A stretch of 12,484 bases of DNA from JAZDLC01 sp043802345 (GCA_043802345.1 JAZDLC010000273.1:1-12484); one strand, 5' to 3'. Positions 1 to 7,517 are shown, numbered from the stretch's first letter. Numbers and translations are program-made. Notes: a model not told the origin generated them from the sequence alone.

Positions 1-35
1 GTCCTGATCCTTTCTGCCGCTGGCGGCATGGTAAG

Positions 36-1268
36 TTAACCGGGGAGCGACACCTGTCGCTTCGCCGGCGCTCCCGCCGCCGACCCTCGAGTCAAGGCGT
101 CCGCGAGCTTCGAGCGGGCAGCCTTCACCTCCTCTGCTCGACTCTCAGCGACGTTGTTTCGCTCCTCCTTGTCGCTCGCGAGGTCGTAGAACTCATCCTG
201 ACCGCTCTCCAGGTACTTGGTGCCGTCCGGCGCGCGCAACCCTCGGAGCTGGGCGAAGTCGCAGTGGATGGCTCCGTACAGACTCTCGATCAACGCAGGC
301 TCCCCGTTGCGTGCCGGTCCGGCGAGGTCGAACTCCCTGGACGAGGCCCGCGCCTCGAGAAACGGCTTGAGATCCTGCAGCCTGACCTGGGTTTCGTCCG
401 GCTCCGCCGCGGCGGGTCCTCCATCCACCACGATCAAGGGGACGCGGATGGTGCAGTCGTACAGGAAGAAGGCGTGGCTCTCCTCGCCGTGATCGCCAAG
501 CGCCTCGCCATGATCCGCCGTCACGACGACCAGGCTGTTTCGCATCCTTCCTTCCCGTTCGAGAGTCGCCAGCAGGCGTCCGATCTCGTGATCGACGAAA
601 GCCACCTCTCCGTCATATGGCCGCCCGAGGAAGCGCTCGCGAAACGGGGCGGGGGGAGCGTACGGGGCATGGCAGTCGAAGTAGTGCACGAAGAGCAAAA
701 ACGGCGTCTCCTCCGGATGACCCGACAGCAGGGCCAGCGCGGCGTCGGTGACACGGTCCGCGGCCCGCTCGGCGAGCAGGGCGGAGCCTGCGCCGCGGGT
801 CTCCACCTCGTAGTCATACCGGTCAAACCCCCGCTCGAGGCCGCAGCCGGGCGCGAGCGGCTGGGCGCCAATCGCCGCGTAGGTGCCGTATCCCATCCGG
901 GAAAGCGAAGCCGCCAGCGTGTCATGTTCCTCGCCGAGGCTGAACGTGCCGTTGTCCCGGACTCCGTGCGCGATCGGGAGCAGGCCGGTGAACAGGGTGG
1001 CGTGGGAAGGCAGGGTGAGCGGGGCGGGGGCGACTGCGTTCGTGTAGAGGGTTCCGCGCCGGGCCAGGCCGTCGATATTGGGCGTCTCCGCGCCGGCATG
1101 GCCGGTGCATCCCAGGCGGTCCCAGCGCAGCGTATCGATCGAGATCAGCACGATGTTGGGCGGCCGCGCTTCCGGTCGTTCCGAGCAACCGAGGGCGAAA
1201 ATCAGGGCCAGTGCCCCTCCGAGAAGAAGTCCCGCCCTCATCGCGGTTTGCTGTCTGATTCGACGCAT
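36..1268 (-). CDS. Sulfatase-like (alkaline-phosphatase superfamily) predicted lipoprotein
   Basis: A 410-residue metal-dependent hydrolase or transferase of the sulfatase fold, probably anchored in the envelope. Seen: a basic start, a hydrophobic stretch at residues 12-27 and a lipobox-like ALGC ending at Cys28 (Ala at -3 is not ideal). The fold begins with NIVLISIDTLR (38-48; Asp45 a likely metal ligand). The nucleophile motif LTLPSHATLFTG spans 84-95, HYFDCHAPY lies at 195-203, and ADHGEALGDHGE at 251-262 supplies Asp252/His253 as metal ligands. Sulfatases have Cys/Ser-x-Pro-Ser-Arg; here it reads Thr85-Leu-Pro-Ser-His89, so the formylglycine precursor is absent. Family knowledge: superfamily members with Thr nucleophiles include phosphodiesterases and phosphotransferases such as NPP and LtaS. 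The substrate is unknown. The ATG at 1268 keeps the full n-region; an internal ATG at 1241 would leave a short signal and has no Shine-Dalgarno. It follows a terminator-like hairpin, so it is probably transcribed separately. Confidence 0.9.
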   Translation of the reverse strand: MRRIRQQTAMRAGLLLGGALALIFALGCSERPEARPPNIVLISIDTLRWDRLGCTGHAGAETPNIDGLARRGTLYTNAVAPAPLTLPSHATLFTGLLPIAHGVRDNGTFSLGEEHDTLAASLSRMGYGTYAAIGAQPLAPGCGLERGFDRYDYEVETRGAGSALLAERAADRVTDAALALLSGHPEETPFLLFVHYFDCHAPYAPPAPFRERFLGRPYDGEVAFVDHEIGRLLATLEREGRMRNSLVVVTADHGEALGDHGEESHAFFLYDCTIRVPLIVVDGGPAAAEPDETQVRLQDLKPFLEARASSREFDLAGPARNGEPALIESLYGAIHCDFAQLRGLRAPDGTKYLESGQDEFYDLASDKEERNNVAESRAEEVKAARSKLADALTRGSAAGAPAKRQVSLPG

Positions 1269-1352
1269 GCTCTCATTCTCGCGCGACTGTGCTGAGAAGG
1301 CGGGGCAGGGGTATTCGTAAAGGAATCGCTGTCATCGGGCCAGGCTGCAAGA

Positions 1353-1388
1353 GAGAGAGGCGACCCGCGAGCGCCGGCCGCCTCTCTC
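1353..1388 (-). terminator. Terminator-like hairpin after the ExbB/ExbD operon
   Basis: A perfect 10-bp inverted repeat (GAGAGAGGCG at 1353-1362, CGCCTCTCTC at 1379-1388) encloses a 16-nt GC-rich loop. It starts about 28 nt beyond the stop of the last ExbD-like gene, as expected for an operon end. On the minus strand the stem is followed only by TCTTGC, not a real U-tract. It could therefore be a weak intrinsic terminator or a 3'-end stabilising stem. Confidence 0.55.
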
Positions 1389-1416
1389 ACGCCCTCCTCG
1401 GGGTGCAACGGCCTGC

Positions 1417-1965
1417 TCAGGCGTCCATCTCGATCCCGCGGAAGGTGATGCTGCTGAAGTTGGCCAGTATCGCGACGTCGACTACCTTGATGACATCCTC
1501 ATAGATGACCCCCTTCATCGCCTCCAGGTTCATCTTGAGCTCATCTTCCTCGTCGCCCACCGGGGCCGGGATGTTCTTGCGGTACTCCTTGAGCTTGAGA
1601 AACAGGTCATGCAGGTCCTTGACCTTGACCCCCTGGAGTCGGATCTCGACCTGGCTTTCCTGCCAGGCACCGTCCTTGATCCACTGCCTGTAAACATCGA
1701 TGTTCTCCAGGTTCTTCTTGGAGCGGTTCTCGATGCGGTCGATGCGGATGTCGATCTTCTCCAGCATCTTCATCTGGGGAGTCGAGTTCACTCCCACGTC
1801 CTTGGGCAGGTAGGTCTGGAGCTTGCCCTCCAATATCTTGAACTTGATGGAGCAGAGGAAGAAGATCAACAAGAGGAAGGTGACGTCGATCATCGGCGTC
1901 ATCTCGATCTTGATCTCTTCAGTTGCTGCCTCTGAAGCGGGGCTGGATTTTTTTTGTTTTGCCAT
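1417..1965 (-). CDS. ExbD/TolR-like proton-channel subunit, second copy
   Basis: A 182-residue biopolymer-transport ExbD/TolR-family protein. Seen: a short cytoplasmic Lys/Glu-rich N-terminus, then EMTPMIDVTFLLLIFFL (21-37), the family's single transmembrane helix. Asp27 sits at the place of the proton-carrying Asp in ExbD and TolR. The periplasmic part ends in a typical ExbD-like segment (VIKVVDVAILANF, 158-170). It is longer than usual because of a charged central stretch (about 60-145) with a coiled-coil look and a Glu/Asp-rich patch near 138-144. It starts 21 nt after the first ExbD-like gene behind a weak Shine-Dalgarno (GGGA), so translation may be coupled. Early codons contain a run of eight A, unusual in this GC-rich DNA. 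Family assignment is firm; the partner it drives is unknown. Inferred role: stator subunit with the ExbB-like protein encoded upstream. Confidence 0.93.
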   Translation of the reverse strand: MAKQKKSSPASEAATEEIKIEMTPMIDVTFLLLIFFLCSIKFKILEGKLQTYLPKDVGVNSTPQMKMLEKIDIRIDRIENRSKKNLENIDVYRQWIKDGAWQESQVEIRLQGVKVKDLHDLFLKLKEYRKNIPAPVGDEEDELKMNLEAMKGVIYEDVIKVVDVAILANFSSITFRGIEMDA

Positions 1966-1986
1966 GGTTCCGTCCCAAAGAGGGTC

Positions 1987-2472
1987 CTACTTGGCCGCCT
2001 CGTCTTCTTCCTTCTTCTCCTGGCCCGCCGCCAGCTCCACCTTCCAGATCTTGAGTCCCTCCTTGCCGCACAGGAACATGACCTTCTGGACATGCTTGAA
2101 CTCGGAGGCCCGGTCGGCCCGGATCAGGATGGGTCGTTCGGCGAGGCCGTCCTTGTCGCGAATCCGCTTACCCTCCGGCCGCGGCAGGTCGACACGCACC
2201 TTGAGCTCCCGCTCCAGGTCGTTCAACGAGAGGTTGGCGCGAGTCATGATGTACTCGCCCCTGCGGTTGATGTTGACGTAGAGCCGCCCTTCCTCGGGCT
2301 CGTCCTCCATGGCCGTCTTCGACATCGGCAGGACGAGGTCCTCCAGATCCTTCTGGCTCATGTCGATGACGATCATGAAGAAGATGATCAACTGGAACAC
2401 GATGTCGATCATCGGCGTCATGTTCACCTCGGGCGGATTGATGATCTCGTCGCGCGGATTCTTCAGTGCCAT
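1987..2472 (-). CDS. ExbD/TolR-like proton-channel subunit, first copy
   Basis: A 161-residue ExbD/TolR-family protein. Seen: a short cytoplasmic tail, then NMTPMIDIVFQLIIFFMIV (17-35) with Asp23 at the conserved proton-relay position. A periplasmic domain follows with the family pattern of a strand-rich segment (GRLYVNINRRGEY, 62-74) and a later PILIRADRAS stretch (113-122). A 13-residue charged tail (AAGQEKKEEDEAAK) ends the protein, beyond where many ExbD proteins stop. The ATG at 2472 has an excellent Shine-Dalgarno (GGAAGGAG, 6-nt spacing) and lies 29 nt after the ExbB-like stop. In the Ton, Tol and Agl systems such subunits couple proton flow through the ExbB/TolQ pentamer to motion of a periplasmic partner. 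The family is certain; the specific system is unknown, and no TonB, TolA or TolB gene is in the window. Confidence 0.94.
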   Translation of the reverse strand: MALKNPRDEIINPPEVNMTPMIDIVFQLIIFFMIVIDMSQKDLEDLVLPMSKTAMEDEPEEGRLYVNINRRGEYIMTRANLSLNDLERELKVRVDLPRPEGKRIRDKDGLAERPILIRADRASEFKHVQKVMFLCGKEGLKIWKVELAAGQEKKEEDEAAK

Positions 2473-2478
2473 GGCAGG

Positions 2479-2486
2479 CTCCTTCC
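2479..2486 (-). promoter_or_regulatory. Strong ribosome binding site of the first ExbD-like gene
   Basis: On the minus strand this reads GGAAGGAG, 6 nt before the ATG at 2472. It is the best Shine-Dalgarno match in the motor operon and confirms that start. Confidence 0.75.
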
Positions 2487-2501
2487 GACGGGGACCGTGA
2501 C

Positions 2502-3212
2502 CTAGCTCTTGGTGGGACGGAAGCGCTCGAAGATGTCCTCGACCACGGCCGAGATCTCGAGAGTGGTCTTCACGACCCGGTTGCGCAGGAACACGAACGC
2601 CGCGGTCATCGGAATGGCGACGAACAGCCCGAGCAGGGTCGTGATCAACGCCAGTGAGATGTTGTCCGCCAGGTCGGCCGGCTCGGCGGCGCCCTTGCTG
2701 GAGGAGATGACCTTGAAGGCCAGGATCATGCCGAGCACCGTTCCGGTCAGTCCGAGCATCGGCGCCACCGCGGCGATCAGGCTGAGCCAGCCGAGCTTCA
2801 TGAACAGCTTGAGCTGCTCTTCCTCGGACATCTCCTCGACCGACTTCTCCATTGCCTCGAAGGAGGCGTTCAGGCGAGGCAGGCCGGCGGCGACGATGTT
2901 GGTGAAGTAGTTCGGCTCCGCCTCACAAAGCTCCATGGCCTCCTGGTACTCGCCGGCCTCGATGAGGGCTTCGATCTCGTCCACCACGTCCGGCGGGGCG
3001 AGCTTCTGCTTGCGCATGTTGACCATGTTGTCGATGAACAGCGCGAGGCCGATCACCGACAGGATGATCAGCATCCAGCCGATAGATCCGCCGCCGCTGA
3101 TCACGTCGCTGATCTGCATGCTCGGCTTTTCGATCTCCTGCGCCAGGGCAAGCGGTGCGGAGAGGAGCAGGAAAAGCATTGGTACCAAAACACGACTCAA
3201 GTACTTGGACAT
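2502..3212 (-). CDS. ExbB/TolQ/MotA-family proton-channel subunit
   Basis: A 236-residue inner-membrane proton-channel protein. Seen: a hydrophobic N-terminal segment ending in LALAQ (about 5-25) that looks like a cleavable signal peptide. The first channel helix is GWMLIILSVIGLALFI (45-60). A cytoplasmic helical domain (about 66-135) includes EAGEYQEAMELCE. The second helix carries APMLGLTGTVLGMI (150-163) and the third ISLALITTLLGLFVAIP (185-201). GLTGTV and the ALITT-GL motif are the family's pore signatures, and their threonines are retained. Start choice: the ATG at 3212 begins the signal peptide, with GGAGG 13 nt upstream; a TTG at 3266 would give an implausible long leader. It lies 58 nt after the TPR gene and before two ExbD-like genes, so these likely form one stator complex. 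The family call is secure; naming it ExbB rather than TolQ is not. Confidence 0.94.
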   Translation of the reverse strand: MSKYLSRVLVPMLFLLLSAPLALAQEIEKPSMQISDVISGGGSIGWMLIILSVIGLALFIDNMVNMRKQKLAPPDVVDEIEALIEAGEYQEAMELCEAEPNYFTNIVAAGLPRLNASFEAMEKSVEEMSEEEQLKLFMKLGWLSLIAAVAPMLGLTGTVLGMILAFKVISSSKGAAEPADLADNISLALITTLLGLFVAIPMTAAFVFLRNRVVKTTLEISAVVEDIFERFRPTKS

Positions 3213-3270
3213 CGTTCGGTCGAAGCCTCCGGCTGTGGGCTTGTTAAGTGGGAACGGTCTTCCCAAGGGG

Positions 3271-4464
3271 TTAGTTCAGTTTCTCCTGTGCTTTCCGGGC
3301 CCACTTCGACCCGGAATGCCTTTGGACCACTTCGAGGAAGTAGCCCTGCGCAAGCTGGTTGCCCCTGGGTTCCGCGGCGCCGAGTTCCCCGGCGACGAGG
3401 CCGAGGAGATAGGTCGCCTCGGCAAGAGCGTCAGTCATGTAATACCGGACACGCACGGTCGCCAGCGCGACCTGCGCTTCCTTGAAATTTTTCTGGGCCA
3501 TCAGGGCTTCGGCCTTGCCGACCAGCGCTGCCGCCCTCACCCCCGCGACCTCGTTGTTGTCCGCGACGATGTCTTCGAAGAATCGGCGCGCCTCCGCGGC
3601 CTTCCCATCCCGGATGAGGACCTTGCCCTGCGCCAGCCGGGCCAGACCGGCCATCTGGGACGCCAGCGCGCGATCACTCTTGTCGAGCGACTCCATCGAG
3701 GAGAAGGAGCGGGCCTGGGTCTGCAGTTTCGAGTAGGCGCGCTTGGCCTCCTCCGGATTCCCGGCCTCGTCGAGCGTCTGGGCCTTCTCGTGCAGCGCGG
3801 TCAATTCCCAGTCGACGCCGTATTTGTTCGTGGCCGCCTCGCTGGCCAGCAGGTCGAGGTCGGCAACCGCCGCCGCGACGTTCCCGGAGCCCAGGTGGGC
3901 CTGGGCGCGTCCGAAGATGATGTCGGGTCGGATCCGAGCACGTTCTTCCACCGCCAGCGCCTCGTCGTACGACTTGATGGCTTCCGCGAAGTGGGCCCGG
4001 TCCTTGGCGCCCCAGAGGCGGTGGGTCTCGGCGATCTCATACGCCCCGTGAAGCTTGATCCACGGGCGGACGCCCGCCTGCGCCATGGCCGCCTTGAAGA
4101 GCGTGATCGCGTTCTCGAAGTCGCCCTCATCCCGCTTGTCCCGTGCCGCCTCGTACGACTCCGGCGTGTCGCCGTAGTCGATCGCCTTCACCCTCATCCC
4201 CTCCAGGGTCAGGGCGACGGTCCCCTTCTTGTACTTGAGGAGATCAAAATTGTCCTGGGAGATCGAGTTCGCGACGATCGGCTTGCCGCCGGTCTTCTGC
4301 CAGATCCGGTCCGACGCGGCCCCGAGGGCCGCCTGTCCCAACAGGAAGCAGGTCATGATCGCGGTCGCTGTGACGACCCTGCGGGCGCGTCTCATCCCGT
4401 TGTTCGTCCCGTTGTTCGGCTCCGGTAAGTTTCGGCCAGGAATGGCGATGGAAAGACTGAGCAT
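3271..4464 (-). CDS. Secreted TPR protein with N-terminal beta-type domain
   Basis: A 397-residue protein, predicted periplasmic. Seen: a basic n-region (MRRARR), a hydrophobic core and an ALGAA cleavage site at about 46-50. Next is a short strand-rich segment, GKPIVANSISQDNFDLLKY (60-78) and GTVALTLEGMRVKAIDYG (81-98). TPR-like helical pairs follow: YEAARDKRDEGDFENAITLF (104-123), EAIKSYDEALAVEE, and further ones to about 380, for example GNPEEAKRAYSKL. It probably scaffolds protein contacts for the adjacent ExbB/ExbD channel, much as CpoB does beside Tol-Pal (inference). Start: the ATG at 4464 has GGAG 8 nt upstream and is chosen for that. An ATG at 4395 would give a cleaner 27-residue signal peptide but lacks a Shine-Dalgarno; a TTG at 4512 is weaker. 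It begins 62 nt after the large TPR gene. Confidence 0.85.
   Translation of the reverse strand: MLSLSIAIPGRNLPEPNNGTNNGMRRARRVVTATAIMTCFLLGQAALGAASDRIWQKTGGKPIVANSISQDNFDLLKYKKGTVALTLEGMRVKAIDYGDTPESYEAARDKRDEGDFENAITLFKAAMAQAGVRPWIKLHGAYEIAETHRLWGAKDRAHFAEAIKSYDEALAVEERARIRPDIIFGRAQAHLGSGNVAAAVADLDLLASEAATNKYGVDWELTALHEKAQTLDEAGNPEEAKRAYSKLQTQARSFSSMESLDKSDRALASQMAGLARLAQGKVLIRDGKAAEARRFFEDIVADNNEVAGVRAAALVGKAEALMAQKNFKEAQVALATVRVRYYMTDALAEATYLLGLVAGELGAAEPRGNQLAQGYFLEVVQRHSGSKWARKAQEKLN
4396..4418. repeat. Short tandem repeat near the start of the smaller TPR gene
   Basis: Two copies of the 11-bp CCCGTTGTTCG (plus strand) lie at 4396-4406 and 4408-4418, a 12-bp period. Read as coding DNA on the minus strand they give Asn-Asn-Gly-Thr-Asn-Asn-Gly, directly before the internal ATG at 4395. 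If translation starts at 4395 the repeat lies in the leader instead. Confidence 0.7.
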
Positions 4465-4472
4465 GCTATCTG

Positions 4473-4476
4473 CTCC
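4473..4476 (-). promoter_or_regulatory. Ribosome binding site deciding the start of the smaller TPR gene
   Basis: GGAG on the minus strand lies 8 nt before the ATG at 4464. Neither the TTG at 4512 nor the ATG at 4395 has a comparable match, which is why 4464 is used although the protein then carries an extended n-region. Confidence 0.55.
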
Positions 4477-4526
4477 AGGATTGTGTGTCAACGCGGCGAG
4501 TACAGGTCGCAAAAGACGCCCCTCTC

Positions 4527-7517
4527 TCAGCGGGAAAGCACCCGCTCATACATCTTGATGCGACGCTTGAAGGGGTCTCCTCCCAGATCGGGGAGGACCG
4601 CCTTCCAGTTGGCGATCATGCGGAGGGCCGCCTTCTTCATCTGGGGATTGGTCTTGCCCTCCATGTACTGGCAGTAAAGGAAGCCGGTCATGCAGTCCCA
4701 CCAGTCGGGCTTGCCCTTGTCCCCGGCGTCCTCGATCCCCTCCTTGAGCTTGAACCAGATGTTCATCGCCTCGTTGTACTCGCCGGCGCCGGTGATCTCG
4801 GTATAGTCCCAGACCATTCGCTCCTCCTTCTCTTCCATCCAGCCCCCCAGGCAGAGCGCATAGTTACGGACAACGCTGCGGTTCTTTGGGTTGGCGGTGT
4901 GGACCTGGAGCCAGAGCGGCAGGGCTTCCTGGAACTTGTGCAGTGTGAGGAGTACGTCCGCGAGGGCCGGGATGACCGACTCGTCGATCGTCTTGGTGTG
5001 GGCTGGATTCTTGCCGAACCGGGCCCTCAACCTCTGGTAGTTCTCCTCGGCCAGCTTCAGTTCGCCGATCTCCTTGTACCAGTCGGCCACGTTCCGCAGA
5101 TTCTGGAACGAGTTGTAGGCGGTGATCGCGTTGTACCGATCAAGGTATCCCGCGGCCCGGCGCAGATGGTCGACCGCGGCGTCCGTAGTCTTGTCCTCGA
5201 TCTCCTGGTACGCCTTGAAGTGACCGGTGGCCACCTGATTGATGGCGTAGGCGATCGTCGCGTGCCCCGCGTACGCGGATTCCATGGCGCTGAGGAGTTC
5301 CTCCGCCTCGTCGATCTGCCCCAGGCCGACCTTCGCCCGGATCCGGTAGTAGACCACGTTCGGGAAGTACGGGGCCTGATTCTCGAACTTCTCCTCGTAT
5401 CCCGCGAGTGAGTCGACGACTTCCTGGAACACGGACTGGTCGAGCAAGACTCCGGCCCGGTAGAACACCGCTTCTGCGTACGCAAAATCGCGCTGCTGGG
5501 CTTTCCTCTTGTCGAGCCCGACGGCGAATTTTCCATCGCCGATCCGCTTGAAGAGGTTGTCAAACGTCTCGAGAGCCTTCTTCGGGTCGCCGGCAGCGGC
5601 GTAGGCCCGGGCCAGGAAGACGAGGGACCGCTCGTAGTAGGAACTCGACTCCGCCACCGCCTTCAGCTCATCGATGGCGGTTTTCCACGCCTTCTTCACC
5701 TCTTCCGGGCTCTTGGCGGCAGAAGCATTGGAAAACGCCTCTTTGGCCACGAAGTACTGGATGTCCCCGGAGAGATTGAGGCTGGTTACGATGTTCCTGA
5801 GTCGGTTGCGTTCCGTCTTGTCGAAGTCCTGTTTGGTTTCCCGGAAGCGGAGGTCCCAGGCTTCGTACGCTCTCAGAACCAGGTCGCCGGTGGCCAGTTC
5901 GTCGCCCTGGCTTCGGGCCTGCTCGAGCCCGGTCTCGAAGGCCAGGGCCGCCTCCAGATTCCGTCCCGCGCTCTGGTAACAGGATCCGATGTCCTCCCAG
6001 GCCTTGAACAGGTACGCGGCCCGGTCCGCGTCCGACTTGCAGGCGGCCACGACACCGTGAAGCGCGCCAATGGCGTCCAGCCAGCGGCTGTCCGCGATGT
6101 ACCCTTCCGAGACCAGCCGCAGCACCGAGGCAGGCTGGGCTTCCTCGTCGGTCACTTGCAGGAGGTCTCCCAGCAGACTCTGGGCCTCGAACCCCACCAG
6201 CGAGCGCTCGTTGCTCTCGGCCACATCCTTGGCGATGGTCAGGGCCTCCGCCGGATTCCCCGCCTCCTTCAGGGCGTATGCCTTGGAGAGAAGCGCCCGG
6301 TACCCATCCTCCGTCAGGGCCAGCTTCTGCTCGGAAAGACGGCTCTCCATCTCGGTGATCAGGGCGATCGCTCCGGCCCGGAGGGCCTTGATCAACGCCG
6401 GCTTGAAGACCGGTTCCTTCGCCATCCATGGCTTGTCTCCCACCACCTGGTAGCTGTTGGCCAACTGGCTCACATCCTCGGTGTCGGAAAGACCGTCCAT
6501 CGACTCGATTCGCTGCGCCGCATTCCGGTAGATGTCCACGACACCACGATAGGTCTTCTCGAACAGGCCCTGGACGAAGAGGCGGTCCTGCTCGGCGAGA
6601 TTCGTGATCTGGGCCACGTCGATGCCGTTCTCGGAGAAGATGTGAACCAGGGAGCCCAGCGCCTTCTCGTCATGTGTGGCCGCCTGATCCGGCCGGACCT
6701 TGCCCAGCTCCCATTCCGCCATGCCCTGGAAGAAGTAGGCGTACAGCGAGAAGATGCTCTCGTCGCCTGCCTCCCAGATGTAGTCGACCAACGTCTCGGC
6801 GCACTTTCCGAGGTAGTCCTCCCGGTTGAAGTCCTGGAGATCGTACAGCAGGGCCCAGTAGTAGTACGACTCTCCCTTGCGGTAGAGCGATTGCAGCGCG
6901 AGCTCCTGCAGCGCCTGAGACTCTGTCTCTTCTCCCGCCTCTTCCGCCGCGGCGGCGGCCGCCGAGAGATCGCCGTAGGCACCGTTCAGGGTCTTCACGG
7001 CCTGGCGGAATGCCTCCTCTGCCTCGGTGCGCGTCTCCTTGATGGCTGCCTGGTCCGCCTCCTCGGACTTCATGCGCGTGATCTCGTCGGTGTAGAACTT
7101 CCCCTTGTTCACCAGAACCTTCGCGTACCCTTCGACGACCGCGTTCCCCTTCTCCTGGGTCATCGCGTCGCCCATGCCCTCCACGGCTTCACCGAAGTGC
7201 TTGATGGCCTCGTTGTAGAACTCCCTGCGCTTGTCCCGGGTCAGCGCAAACTCGGAAGCCATCTGCGAAATGGTCGCCTTGGCCAGGGACACTTCCGTCT
7301 TTGCTCCCGCGTCCAGACCGCCTGCCTTCTCGATCGTCGCCAGCCACTCGACCGCGAGGTCGAAGAACCGGTAGCGGGCCAGGTCCCGAGAGAATCGAAT
7401 GTCATCCTTCAGGTTCTCGGCCTTCTGGCCTTCCTGCGCCCAGCCGAAGGCCGCCAGGGGGGCTGCCAGGCAAAGGACGATGAGCGAATTCGAAATCAGA
7501 GTCTTGGAGATGCGCAT
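4527..7517 (-). CDS. Large secreted TPR/alpha-solenoid protein
   Basis: A 996-residue protein, predicted periplasmic or surface-exposed. Seen: a signal peptide at 1-27 (MRISK, hydrophobic core LIVLCLAAPLAAFGWA), then helices almost throughout. TPR-like units are clearest at ALLSKAYALKEAGNPAEALT (408-427), AWEDIGSCYQSAGRNLEAAL (506-525), LVFLARAYAAAGDPKKALET (632-651), YYRIRAKVGLGQIDEAEEL (723-741) and LRNVADWYKEIGELKLAEEN (807-826). The N-terminal third is degenerate, with an Ala/Glu-rich linker near 184-199. The C-terminus is aromatic (PDWWDCMTGFLYCQY, 937-951) and ends basic. No catalytic motif is visible. First gene of the ExbB/ExbD operon, so an inferred scaffold or load for that motor. 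Start: the ATG at 7517 opens the signal peptide, with GGAGG 13 nt upstream; a TTG at 7571 would prepend 18 residues. Confidence 0.9.
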   Translation of the reverse strand: MRISKTLISNSLIVLCLAAPLAAFGWAQEGQKAENLKDDIRFSRDLARYRFFDLAVEWLATIEKAGGLDAGAKTEVSLAKATISQMASEFALTRDKRREFYNEAIKHFGEAVEGMGDAMTQEKGNAVVEGYAKVLVNKGKFYTDEITRMKSEEADQAAIKETRTEAEEAFRQAVKTLNGAYGDLSAAAAAAEEAGEETESQALQELALQSLYRKGESYYYWALLYDLQDFNREDYLGKCAETLVDYIWEAGDESIFSLYAYFFQGMAEWELGKVRPDQAATHDEKALGSLVHIFSENGIDVAQITNLAEQDRLFVQGLFEKTYRGVVDIYRNAAQRIESMDGLSDTEDVSQLANSYQVVGDKPWMAKEPVFKPALIKALRAGAIALITEMESRLSEQKLALTEDGYRALLSKAYALKEAGNPAEALTIAKDVAESNERSLVGFEAQSLLGDLLQVTDEEAQPASVLRLVSEGYIADSRWLDAIGALHGVVAACKSDADRAAYLFKAWEDIGSCYQSAGRNLEAALAFETGLEQARSQGDELATGDLVLRAYEAWDLRFRETKQDFDKTERNRLRNIVTSLNLSGDIQYFVAKEAFSNASAAKSPEEVKKAWKTAIDELKAVAESSSYYERSLVFLARAYAAAGDPKKALETFDNLFKRIGDGKFAVGLDKRKAQQRDFAYAEAVFYRAGVLLDQSVFQEVVDSLAGYEEKFENQAPYFPNVVYYRIRAKVGLGQIDEAEELLSAMESAYAGHATIAYAINQVATGHFKAYQEIEDKTTDAAVDHLRRAAGYLDRYNAITAYNSFQNLRNVADWYKEIGELKLAEENYQRLRARFGKNPAHTKTIDESVIPALADVLLTLHKFQEALPLWLQVHTANPKNRSVVRNYALCLGGWMEEKEERMVWDYTEITGAGEYNEAMNIWFKLKEGIEDAGDKGKPDWWDCMTGFLYCQYMEGKTNPQMKKAALRMIANWKAVLPDLGGDPFKRRIKMYERVLSR

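Noticed and set aside
15..28. Small hairpin TGCCG-CTGG-CGGCA after the sulfatase-like stop
   Set aside because: Only 5 bp, no T-tract on the minus strand, at the window edge; too weak to call a terminator.
264..1295. Plus-strand open frame (343 codons) opposite the sulfatase-like gene
   Set aside because: Antisense shadow; the minus strand carries clear sulfatase-fold motifs.
1269..1352. Promoter for the sulfatase-like gene
   Set aside because: An AT-richer patch (TTTACGAATACC on the minus strand) resembles a -10 element, but no fitting -35 element is present.
2935..4428. Plus-strand open frame (497 codons) spanning the ExbB and smaller TPR genes
   Set aside because: Crosses two well-supported minus-strand genes and their gap; composition is shadow-like and no recognisable motif is present.
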